Origin: Aureobasidium sp. EXF-3400
Taxonomy: Eukaryota > Ascomycota > Dothideomycetes > Dothideales > Saccotheciaceae
Direction: 5' to 3'
DNA: 64,000 nt
NCBI GenBank assembly: GCA_024195585.1
Contig: SWBL01000145.1
Span: 1 to 64,000 of the forward strand
The position numbers and the translations under genes were made by a program. The notes below the pieces were generated by a model. The model worked only from the letters and a program-made list of their open reading frames with translations. It was not told the origin of the DNA and searched no databases. Positions 10,617-20,263 of this stretch are shown here, piece by piece. How positions within the stretch are numbered: the stretch's first letter is position 1; each line of letters starts with the position of its first letter.

Positions 10617-12931
10617 TCAGTAATCCAAACACTGACAATCTGCCTTTGAACCACCTCTTCGTGCCCCACTCAACAATTTCGGGCACAGAGCTGCAATCCG
10701 CTCGTCTGAGCATTGCATAATCACTGACCACAACCGCTCCAGAGTATACCCAAAATACGGCGCATTCAACGAATCAGGCCTTCCTTGCAAATACTCCTGT
10801 CCATGCGCCCAACTATCAGGCTCTTGCAACGCATCCCTCGACCTCTCATACATCGCCCTCTCATTCGCCCTCACCCTCGCAGCACTAGCGACAAACTGGC
10901 CCTTATAACTCAACAACACCTTCTGCTCTCCACAACTCTGATTAAACACCTCTTTCCAAGTTTCCTCCACGATACCAGAGTGGTCTTGCCATCCAAATCT
11001 ATCGCCGCAATTGTTGCACTCACAACTCTGTCCACTGAAACCTAAACTCAACATTCCCGTCTGCGGTGTATAGTAATTTTCCACTCTTCTACCAAATTCA
11101 CGAGGGTTGTGTATGGAAGCTTGTAAAAAGAAAGTCTGGGCTGCTAAATCCTCCCATGAGGAAATTATGTGGTGCAGATAGGTATGGCCTTCTCTGCCTA
11201 CATTAGGCAGCTTCACCACTCTTGTGGCGTTGGTTTGGGACTGGAGGAGTGTGGTGTTTGCGTATGGATCTTTTGTATAGAGGATCAGACGCGGAGATCT
11301 TGTGGCGATGGAGGGGAGGGAGGTCAGCAGGGAGAAGGTGGAGGTGATGTGGGAGGGCGGTTCGCGGTAGATGCTCATTACGATGTCGATGGTGGAGGTG
11401 GGGGTGTATGAGGTATCGAGGCGTAATTTTTGGGTGTTGGGGTGTGAACGTTGTGGTGGGAAGTTGTTAGTGAGGAAGTGGATCCATGTTATTGTTGCGA
11501 TGGCGAAGAAGATTGCTTGAGCTAGAGGCCATTTGTTCTGCACCGATATCGTGCGATCTTGTAGGTCACTGATTGATAGTTCCAGATCTTTCGTGTCGTC
11601 TCTTGGTCCAGTCGGTAGCTCGAGCCAGTCGTCCTCAGACGAGTAACCAGGCTCTGGCGCCTTGCGTATATCCAAAGCACAACAGCAGATAGAAGCCAGA
11701 AACGCTAGGATCTGCACGTAGCTCAAGTATACATGTACTCCAAGCTGCTGACAGAGTAAGGCTGTAAATCCTGGTAGCGCAAACAAGACCATAGTATGTG
11801 AGATGCTGTTCTTGGTCTGGTCCAGCATCGATGGTGCCAGTCCAATGGTTGAAGCTGTTGCGGCAAGGTTGAGGCATAGTATAGGCGCAAGTCTCCAATT
11901 CATTGCAACTTCATGGTCGCTCTCGAGAAAGAGATAGCAAGCCGTGGCGGAAATCAGGGGTAGAATCATGATCGATACCATGACTTCGTGGTCTTCAACC
12001 GATCGGTATGGTTCAGAGTCATTCGTCTGCTCCTGATGGATAGCGTACACTACACCTAAGAGCAACACGGCAGGGATACCGAAAAGCAGTCCGTTGGGCG
12101 TAAGCTTGTAGTCGTCAAGTAGAACCACGACACAAGACATGGCAACAACGCAGGATCTAGCTCCGAACCAAGATCGATATGTAGTTAGATCAAAGCATGA
12201 AACAATTGGCTGCAATATGTCAGTAAGCAATGGAAGCATGGCGTAAGGATGTCGTAGGTACCAAACTCATTAAGAGCGAAGTTATGTTTTCGAAGTGTAG
12301 TGTTGACTGTATCCACAGAGGAAAGAACAATGCCAGACATAGAGACACCAATACCAGTCTGGAGTTCTGGGGTAAATATCTTCTGGTAAATGAGACATCC
12401 AAGTCGTACTTGAGAGCAAGTATATCTGTGCGTAAGAAACCTTGGACGAAAAGCAACACGACAGAGGCGACAAGTTGCAGTAGAAGAAGCGTAAATGCTG
12501 GTAATGTCAACGAGGATATTCGTAACTCATCTATGTTCCTCACATACGATAATCTGCGGCTATGTGTTAGTCAAAGAGATAATCAGGTTATGATTGAGAG
12601 CTCTTACGGTAATTGTTGACAAGCAAGATATGTTTACTCGAGACTGTTGACACTGCGGCACAAACAGTCCAGATGCTGTCACAATCAATACAAACACCTA
12701 GATGATGATGATACGCCAATGGGAGACTGACAATGGCACTGCTGCTGAGAATCCACTCTCCATAATACCCTACTGCTGCATAAGAGAAAACCAAGCTCAG
12801 AAACACAGTGAATGCATGAATCAAAAGGATACGAAAAGCGACTGAGCGCTAGACACCACAAAAAGGAGGCCAGATACCGTCCTTCTTCTTCAGGAAGCCA
12901 AGCAAAGACACGCACCTTCACTGTGCCACAT
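10617..12931 (-). CDS. Membrane protein with C-terminal DUF3431 domain
   Basis: Inferred model of four exons on the minus strand: 12916-12931, 12608-12841, 12262-12530 and 10617-12209, with introns of 74, 77 and 52 nt. Phases 1, 1 and 0 are all consistent, giving 703 aa. The ATG at 12931 encodes MWHSE and joins to a hydrophobic helix. Residues 1 to about 410 hold some ten hydrophobic segments, resembling a drug/metabolite or nucleotide-sugar transporter-like membrane domain. Residues about 445-690 match DUF3431: DIVMSIYREP, then PNVGREGHTYLHHII, a Cys-rich stretch CECNNCGDRFGW and FVASAARVRAN. DUF3431 proteins have no established biochemical role; some are thought glycosyltransferase-like. 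It converges with the PAP2 gene across 105 bp. The first exon of 16 nt is the least certain part. Confidence 0.78.
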
Positions 12932-14163
12932 CTCGGGGGTTGGTATCAGGGAGCCTGGTCTCGAGCTTTTTGATCCTTCGTGTACCGTATGGGCACCGAT
13001 GGTGTAATTTGGGGCACATGCATCTGTAACCAACAACCACCGGGCTTGGCTATTGTTACTCGCCAACGAAGAAGATAGAGTTTAGAAATCTGTTGATATA
13101 CGGTTGAAGCGACCCATATTGTCGGGATGAGTATGATGAGCGTGAGAATATTGAATCATCAAACCTGGATGAAGTCGTACAACTCCTACCGAGTCTGATT
13201 CGTGGCACCTACTGTTGAAGTAGCTTATACATAGTCCAGATATCCACACAGACACGTTCTCGACAGCGGTCAAAGATGTGTATAGCGATTTCCAAAAGTG
13301 AGCGAAGCAGATACTCCTTCTCATTCCACGAAATGAAGTGGCACGGCCGTGCACAATGGCTGGAAGACGCCCTCCAGGCGCTTCATCAGTTTCTATCACC
13401 CTTATGTTAAGAACCAAGATGCAACTCAGCTTCTCTGTGACGGGCAAGCTCGGATGACTTTTTGACACCCAGATATCGATCAAACCTTAATCAATATGGA
13501 TTGCGGTATGCTTGGCATATGCCGCTCCTCATCTCATTGACCAGATGTACCAATGCCGAGTCCAGATCTGATAACTGGAGGATGCTTCTCCTGCTTAACT
13601 CGATCAAGCAAATGGCATGGCACGGTAAGGATTTGGCAAGCCCCGTGTTCGTAGGCCAAGACAAGTCGTCGCAAGCAAATGGCCGCAGTCGAAGTCTGGT
13701 TCATCGGGTATTATGGCCGTTTGCAACTGCGCTGGTGGTGTTACGGCCGTACGTTGTTATGGTCAGAAAAACGTGTTTGGGTGACACAGTAATTAAAGAG
13801 TGAAGCCGAGAGTCGAGACCGCCAGGAAGGATTCAGGAGGAGAAAGATCGACCGAAGATCTTCCGCGTGATATGTCTGCCTACAGAGACCAAGCAACATC
13901 ACGAGAACGTCGGATGTACACTTCTCTCTGATCTATCGAGTAGTGTTCAGTCGATAGATATCTGGAAACACAGATTGGTTAATGGGCGATAACGGCCTGC
14001 GTTGATTGAGAAGGAAGGCTTTCCATCCTGCCCAGATCATCATGTCATCCTTCTTGCTCTTCTGCATTGGTCAAGTCCCTATATCAGTAAATAAGATTCG
14101 CCGATAATCGTTTCGCTTCGCGTCACTAATCGTTGTTAGACAGTTGAAGCACTTTTAGAAACA
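12932..14163. other. Intergenic, no gene recognised
   Basis: About 1.2 kb between the minus-strand DUF3431 gene and the plus-strand gene at 14164, so it should carry both promoters. An open frame on the minus strand (13082-13483) starts at a TTG and has no recognisable domain. Confidence 0.5.
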
Positions 14164-14685
14164 ATGCAGCACAACTTCCTGTCCCTTGTCCGTGATTCAA
14201 CACAGTCGGAATTCGATGGTGTCTGCACGACACCGCCAATTGCTCCTTTCACCAGAGACTTCCTCGACCGCAATCAAATACGTACGTTTCTCACCAATCA
14301 TATATCTCCACCTCCGATACGAAGCGAATTAGAGCCATGTCAATACGCTGTCCTCGACGAGCGCAGTGCGATCGATCAGACAGTCATTCTAGCACACTCG
14401 TACTCAAGTCTACTTGAGCGCGATCCAGATATCATGACTGAAGAGGAGACAGAGCAATGGGAAGCTGATTGCGAAGAGTATGAGGACGAAGAGGATGACT
14501 CCTGGCGGGAATGGCGAGTTGCATTCCGGGATGCGGAGCATCTCTCAGTCATTCTGTGTTTCGAGCAAGACTTTACGCCTAAGTTGTACAACGAGGACTT
14601 TGTGGCGACACACACCGATGCAGAGGGTGTTTTCCAGCTCAGGTCTGCGTTTCAGGCATTTGCGGGCGCGGAATTGGCGACTTGA
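14164..14685 (+). CDS. Hypothetical acidic protein, 173 aa
   Basis: Single-exon ORF with a good start context (AAACAATGC). I do not recognise a family. It has no signal peptide or membrane segment. A very acidic stretch lies at about residues 91-113 (EEETEQWEADCEEYEDEEDD), followed by WREWRVAFRDAEHLSVILCFEQ. The preceding part YAVLDERSAIDQTVILAH has strand-like hydrophobic alternation, so a small globular domain with an acidic insertion is plausible. Composition is coding-like throughout. Confidence 0.65.
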   Translation: MQHNFLSLVRDSTQSEFDGVCTTPPIAPFTRDFLDRNQIRTFLTNHISPPPIRSELEPCQYAVLDERSAIDQTVILAHSYSSLLERDPDIMTEEETEQWEADCEEYEDEEDDSWREWRVAFRDAEHLSVILCFEQDFTPKLYNEDFVATHTDAEGVFQLRSAFQAFAGAELAT

Positions 14686-15096
14686 TTTTTGGTCGAATGA
14701 ACAAGGCGAGCACACGACTGAAGCTCACTAGATATACTCCGTCTTGATTCTTTCATAGCTTTCTTTCTCATTACAACAAATAGTTTTAGCTATAGCTAGA
14801 CAGATCTGATTGATAGATACTAGATAGGCAGATCAGGGACAAGGCGGTGACCCCGTATTTTCGGCTACTCGGCAGTCGAGCATATCTAAACTCCGCATGC
14901 ACCTCCGCTTTTGGGCAATTCGATGCTTTCATTTTCTGCCATGACACATTAAACGGCACACGGCACGTTGTATCTATATGTATATCTATATAACCACTGC
15001 AGCACCCTTGAGTCCAGTTTATACCTCGAAGTTTTGACCTTCCAAGCATACTATGTCCCAAACGCGAGGACAACACGCCCTCCGACATCGGCATAG
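14686..15096. other. Intergenic, no gene recognised
   Basis: About 400 bp between two plus-strand genes. It includes short AT-rich steps near 14960-15000 and should contain the promoter of the MFS gene. No gene is seen. Confidence 0.5.
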
Positions 15097-16644
15097 ATGA
15101 ATCACAACAACTTCTCCATCGACAATGTCGTCGAAGAAAAAGAACCAACTGGCGATATGAGTGCCTCAGATGTCAGCATACCTGCTGAAAAACAGTCACC
15201 TTCAGCGGCAATCGCGAACACCGAACAACCACCAACGGACGTCATACCTGCAGCTGAACCGCCAGCGGCACCCAATGGAGGCTATGGCTGGGTATGCGTT
15301 GGCTGCGTCTTCTGCATCAATGCTCATACTTGGGGCTTAAACTCTTCCTACGGTGTCTTTCTCGCCTACTACCTAGCCAACAATGTCTTCCCTGGCGCCA
15401 CTTATCTGGAATTCGCCTTTGTCGGATCACTGTCAATTGCGTGTGCTTTGCTCATTTCACCGGTAGCTACGATCTTCACACGCAAGTTTGGCACCAGGAC
15501 TACTCTGTTTACTGGTGTAGCATTTGAGACTGCGAGTTTGATTGGTGCAAGTTTTGCGAGTCAGATTTGGCAGCTTTTCCTTAGCCAGGGCGTTTGCTTT
15601 GGCTTCGGCATGGGATTTCTGTTTGTTGGCTCTGTGGGAATTGTGCCTCAGTGGTTCACGACGAAGAGAAGTCTGGCTAATGGTATTGCGACTGCTGGAT
15701 CTGGATTGGGCGGTTTGATATACTCACTTGCGACTGGAGCGATGATTCCTAGTATTGGACTGGCGTGGGCTTTCCGGGTACTAGGCATCATTGCGTGTGT
15801 GGTCAATGGCGTGTGCGCAATGTTGGTAAAGGATAGAAACAAGGCAATCGGAAGCTCGCAACTGGCATTCGACGTGCAACTGTTCAAACGGACTGAGTAT
15901 CTCTTACTACTAGGTATGTATGTCAGTCTTCTGTCTCTCATCTGCTGGCTAACAATGCTCGCCCAAGGTTACGGTTGGTTCAGTATGCTGGCATACGTTG
16001 TGCTACTCTTCAGTCTCGCCAATTTCGCACGAAGCGTCGGCCTTACAGCAACACAAGCCTCTACCGTCTCGGCAATCTTCAATCTCGGACAAGCCATTGG
16101 TCGCCCGCCCATCGGATACTTCAGCGACAACATTGGCCGCATCAACATGGCCACTCTCATGACATTCATTTCTGGCGTCTTCGCCCTCGTCATCTGGACA
16201 AACGCAAAAAGTTTTGGTGTTCTTATCTTCTACGCCATCTTCGGCGGTACAGTCGCAGGAACATTCTGGACTACTATTGCACCCGTCACAGCCGAAGTGG
16301 TCGGTCTGCGCAATGTTCCGGCTGCATTGAATATCTGTTGGCTCGTTCTCGTCATCCCCTGTACTTTCTCGGAGCCCATCGGACTTGAGATTGTGTCGTT
16401 TGATGGTGGTTATCTGGGAGCGCAGCTGTTCACTGGGTTCATGTATGTAGGCGCAGCTGCATGTATGGTCTTCCTCAGAAGCTGGAAGATTGCCGAAGTG
16501 GATGAGATTGAAGCACAGCAAGATGTGGGCAATGTAGATGCCGTGGCCATTGAGACAAAAGTGGCCGAAAGTGTGAAAGAAGTTGCAAGAAAGACAGCGA
16601 GGAAAAGGTTGCTTAGTGGCATCTGGAGATGGAAGAAGGTGTGA
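15097..16644 (+). CDS. MFS transporter, monocarboxylate (SLC16-like) type
   Basis: Plasma-membrane or organelle transporter of the major facilitator superfamily, monocarboxylate permease-like group. Exons 15097-15913 and 15968-16644 give 497 aa. The N-terminal 60 residues are hydrophilic. Then comes NGGYGWVCV, equivalent to the conserved DGGYGW motif at the start of TM1, and about 12 hydrophobic helices, including GFGMGFLFV, ANGIATAGSGLGG and NLGQAIGRPPIGYFSDNIGR, the last matching the family's loop motif. The 54-nt intron (15914-15967; GTATGT donor, GCTAAC branch, CAAG acceptor) is in frame and stop-free, so it could be read as coding. Removing it restores LLLLGYGWFSMLAYV, the expected helix. 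Substrate is unknown. Confidence 0.9.
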   Translation: MNHNNFSIDNVVEEKEPTGDMSASDVSIPAEKQSPSAAIANTEQPPTDVIPAAEPPAAPNGGYGWVCVGCVFCINAHTWGLNSSYGVFLAYYLANNVFPGATYLEFAFVGSLSIACALLISPVATIFTRKFGTRTTLFTGVAFETASLIGASFASQIWQLFLSQGVCFGFGMGFLFVGSVGIVPQWFTTKRSLANGIATAGSGLGGLIYSLATGAMIPSIGLAWAFRVLGIIACVVNGVCAMLVKDRNKAIGSSQLAFDVQLFKRTEYLLLLGMYVSLLSLICWLTMLAQGYGWFSMLAYVVLLFSLANFARSVGLTATQASTVSAIFNLGQAIGRPPIGYFSDNIGRINMATLMTFISGVFALVIWTNAKSFGVLIFYAIFGGTVAGTFWTTIAPVTAEVVGLRNVPAALNICWLVLVIPCTFSEPIGLEIVSFDGGYLGAQLFTGFMYVGAAACMVFLRSWKIAEVDEIEAQQDVGNVDAVAIETKVAESVKEVARKTARKRLLSGIWRWKKV

Positions 16645-16760
16645 GGATTGTTACTCCTCAAAGCGCGTTTGCTTGTTTGCGCCAGTGAATGTCGCTCGCG
16701 GCGCATCAAACTGTCCTGCTTCACAAGACTTGGAGACTCTCCTGTCTTTCAAACGTCACC

Positions 16761-17220
16761 ATGTTTTCCCCTTTTGCTATTCAAGCGATACTAAACTCTG
16801 TAGCGCAATTCCAAGCAACTGAACGAGCGACTGCCCCAAGCGGTATGTAGACCGACCTCAACCTAGGTCTACAAAGTCTAGACAAAACACTAATGCTCGC
16901 GCAAAGACAAGAACGCGCATGGCACAAATCTCCCCTCGTCCCAAGAAACCAAACACCAGCAAACCTCAACACCACCATCAGACGACCCTTCCGAGCACAT
17001 CGAATCAAACTATATCAAATACGTCTCGATGGCCCAAAACTACTGCAACGACGACATCGAGAACTTTCGCGATTTCCCATTAGACGAGCTGGAAGGATGG
17101 GCTGCACTTCTCGAAGAGTATCAATACGATACTTACAAGCATCTTACACCTTACTTCGAACAAGTGCCAGAGATTTTGGAGATACTGGAGGCTTTGATAG
17201 CTAGTCGCTACAAAACCTAG
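16761..17220 (+). CDS. Small two-exon protein, 131 aa, unknown
   Basis: Inferred by eye. Exon 1 is 16761-16842 (MFSPFAIQAILNSVAQFQAT...). It is followed by a 64-nt intron with a GTATGT donor, an ACTAAT branch and a CAAAG acceptor, then exon 2 at 16907-17220. Phase 1 matches on both sides and the joined frame is open. The N-terminal half is hydrophilic and rich in Ser/Thr/Pro/Gln. The C-terminal half is an acidic, helical segment with DDIENFRDFPLDELEGWAALL and EQVPEILEILEALI. I recognise no family. Without exon 1 a shorter start at 17029 would give 63 aa. Its stop codon TAG at 17218-17220 shares the palindrome CTAG with the stop of a minus-strand ORF. Confidence 0.6.
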
Positions 17221-17495
17221 AAGTATGCGGCGGTGTCTGGAATGTCTAGGTCAAAGCTGTGAATCGTGCAGAACCAAATGGTCTTCCGATCACGTTGGGT
17301 CACTTCGACAAAAACGACAAGCTCTTTGCTATCCAGACAGTATGGAGCAATCATATTGCTTGACCCCCCAAACTTTCCGTCATTGATGCCGCGAACAGGG
17401 ACTCGAAGGTGTCTTTGTTTGTCGAATTTGTCCCACTCGCCAGTCTTGCGAAGGGAAATCCTGGCACAAGATACAAGAAGCAAATGAAGAAGCAT
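17217..17495 (-). CDS. Possible small protein on the minus strand, 92 aa
   Basis: Weak candidate. From the ATG at 17495 the ORF begins with a short hydrophobic stretch (MLLHLLLVSCARI), possibly a secretion signal, followed by a mixed, coding-like sequence with KTGEWDKFDKQRHL, VPVRGINDGKFGG and VVFVEVTQRDRKTIWF. The frame is open upstream to about 17705 with alternative starts, so a 5' exon is possible. No family is recognised. It ends tail to tail with the small plus-strand gene, the two stop codons overlapping in CTAG. Chance coding is a real alternative. Confidence 0.3.
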   Translation of the reverse strand: MLLHLLLVSCARISLRKTGEWDKFDKQRHLRVPVRGINDGKFGGSSNMIAPYCLDSKELVVFVEVTQRDRKTIWFCTIHSFDLDIPDTAAYF

Positions 17496-18309
17496 AGCAT
17501 GGCGGCTGTGTCGAACCGGATTTTGGTGGACAACCAGATCGTGAATCAGAGACAGACAGAACTGAAGTGAAGAGAAGACCAGAAGAGATGTGAAGCAGCA
17601 GGGGGAGTCTCGGAAAGCTACGTTCGGTGTTGCAAATGCAAGCATTAGAGACAAGCGTGTACATAAAAGACGCAGTTCACTTCTCGCAATACAAATCACG
17701 AGCAAAGATCAAAGCTGGAGAGATTCACTATTTCATTCCCCATGTCTGTATTGAAGACATTCCTGCTTAGATACATAAGAAGATCGAACAACAGGAAAGA
17801 AAACAGAGGTCGTGAGACAGATTGCCTTTGGCCGTTCATGAGATTCCATTCTCTCATTCTCCTTGCGCCATTCGAACGCTGACAAAAAGTACAACAGAGG
17901 AAAATACAGAGAAAAGCAGGAAAGGACAGGGAGATAGACAGGCGCATGCAGTCAGTGTCGTGGAGTCGTGTGTCAGGGGATCATTATCATGGTTCGTGTG
18001 TAGAGGATGAAGGCTGTGTAGTGGGCATCATCAGATGTCGTAGAGTTCGTGTGTATAGTGTTCGTGGTGTCGTGGAGTCGTGGTTCTGTCGCAAAGAAGC
18101 TTTCTTCTTTGCAAATATGCTGGTTTTCGTGTCTTCATTCGAGATCGTTCTCCGTCATTCGTATCCATCAGTTCATTCCAAGAAAAGAGAAAATGATAAA
18201 GAAGGAATATACAAGAGAAATGAGAACTCCGTCAGTCGTATTCGTCATCATCGTTCGTTGCTCGTGGCAGCTGTTATGCCATGCTTTGCTGTCGTGTAGT
18301 GGCATCATG
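17496..18309. other. Intergenic, no gene recognised
   Basis: This stretch lies downstream of the minus-strand bZIP gene. Around 17950-18090 the motif GTCGTGGAGTCGTG recurs, but not as a regular array. Open frames present are short and without family signature. Confidence 0.45.
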
Positions 18310-20263
18310 TCATATACCATCGGTTTCTTCATTCATATGGTCGTCATCTCCTTGTCGCTGTGCGACAGCCCTCTTGAAAGCTCTCACCACGTCTTCGGGT
18401 ACAGTGTCCCAGAGTAAGCTTCTGGTGTAGACCTCCGCCGCACTTTGGCCTCTGGCCTCTCGCATTCTCCCCAGTGTCTCTGCGAGATTTGGACGAAGGC
18501 TTTGGGATGCAGGCGCAGAGGCGATTGTATCCATGTGCTGATAGGTGGTCAAGGCGTTGTACTGTTCGGGTGTCATGTCAAATGCCTGCTCTGCTTCCTG
18601 GAATGCGGTGGGCGATGTCAAATGCTTGTGGAGACCACCGATATCAGAAGGCTGTGGCCATGCTGGGTTGCTGGACTGGGGGTAGCGGTGCGAAGGAACA
18701 AGATCGGGTAGGAATAGCGAGGCCTCCTTCGGGTTGTCCTTGAGTAGGTTGTTGAGCACTTCGGTACTCGCAGCTCTGACTTCCTCAGGCATTCTTGGGA
18801 TGAGACTGTTCTGCGCACTATCTCTTGTTGCTGATTGAGACCTGGAAGCTACGAAAGCTCCACACAGCAGCAACATAAACAAGATGCCCGAAGCTACTGG
18901 TTGCTCGGTACTGGATTTGCTCGTGGTATCTTGCTGCTGCTGGCTCAGTTGCTTGGGTGGCTGAATCGTGGCAAAGGACTCGGCTGGATCGCCAAGATAG
19001 TCTGTATCATCAGATCCTTGCACATTGATGTATCGGTCCCATGGTTGATCCCCGATTGCTAAGTGATCCATCTCCAGGTTGAAGTCAGTGAAGCCGGTAC
19101 TACTAGGCGCAGCACTCATGGCCGGGGCGGCAGGACTTGTGGCCTCAAAATGTTCGCGGTACCAATTTATCTGACCGCGCAGATAAGTAGTCTCCTTCGT
19201 GTGGTTGCAGATCAGATCTTCTTTCTCCAACTGCATGGCTTGAATCCTGGTGTGTGCTTTGCCGTGCTCGGAGACGAAGAACTGCTTTTGATCTTCGGCC
19301 GTGTCCAGTTGATGGCGGAGTTGGTCAATCTGTTGGTGGAGAGAAACAAGTTTGGTCTCGAGATGCTTCTCCTTCTGCTCGAGGATTTCAGTATGCTTCT
19401 TCTTTCGTTGGCGGGATGCGAGCCTATGGTCAAAGTCAATATATCACATCAAAGAGGCTCACAGATATGACTTACGCTGCTTCTCTGTTCCGGAGAAGGC
19501 GCTTCTGTGCTTTGAGCTGTTTCATCTCGTCCTCATCTGTGCATCCCTCAATCAAGTCATCGATGTTGTCCAGGGTAATCTCGGATGGGATAGGGATCTT
19601 CGCATTTTTCTTGCGGATCCCATCACGAGTATCACGTCTGAGAAGAGGCTGGTGGCGAGGCTTGATAGGCTTGACGTCTGCCGACTTGAGCGGCTTGTTG
19701 GGTCCAGTCATGTCCATCCAGTCAGCATGTGGAGGCGGCGACAGAGATGCTTGGGGCGAACTCGACACTTGATGTGCTTGAGAGAGAAGATGAGGTGGTA
19801 ATGAGGCTCGGTCTGATGGTAGACTACCGGGGAAGGGAGAGTTCTCGTATTTGGCTCCGGGGAAGCCTTCGAAGGCTGCTACGTCCACAGAACCAGTCGG
19901 CGACATCATCCACCCTTGAGGTGTATAGACTTGTGAATGGTCATGTTGGGTATAGACTGTGTTGTCGCCAGTACGATAGACATGTGATGCGTTGAATCCG
20001 TTACCAGGATAGATTTGCTTGTGATCCCACGATGAAGCTTCGTTCACGGCACCAGAGTTTGTCGCGACAGAATCTTTGCGGGGGTTGTGACTGGAAGAAC
20101 TGATCGGCATCATTGCGACATTGTTGATTGACTGATCGATGTTGAGTTTATTGTCTTGATAGTATTCTGGAGGTTGGGCTGGTTGTTGAGGAGTGTCGTA
20201 ATTTAGTTGACTGGCATTCATATCATAACCGAAAGGGTGAGGTCGCGAAGAGTGGAAAGCCAT
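18310..20263 (-). CDS. bZIP transcription factor with possible TM segment
   Basis: Exons 19476-20263 and 18310-19423, joined by a 52-nt phase-2 intron, give 633 aa. The ATG at 20263 sits in a CCACCATGG context; the frame upstream has only a TTG start. The N-terminal region is Pro/Ser/Gln-rich. The bZIP spans roughly residues 240-310: basic region RLLRNREAALASRQRKKKH is interrupted by the intron, followed by a heptad-rich coiled coil (LETKLVSLHQQIDQLRHQL and onwards). Near residues 438-455 lies an uninterrupted hydrophobic stretch, ASGILFMLLLCGAFVAS, flanked by hydrophilic sequence. The conserved-looking C-terminus contains SLLWDTVPEDVVRAFKRAV. It probably regulates transcription in the nucleus; a membrane-tethered form is an inference. 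Its target pathway is unknown. Confidence 0.85.

Noticed and set aside
12220..12543. Separate small membrane protein upstream of the DUF3431 ORF
   Set aside because: It starts at GTG, and splice sites with matching phases on both sides make it exon 3 of the DUF3431 gene.
13082..13483. Minus-strand open frame of 133 codons
   Set aside because: It begins at TTG, has no ATG in its first half, and shows no domain.
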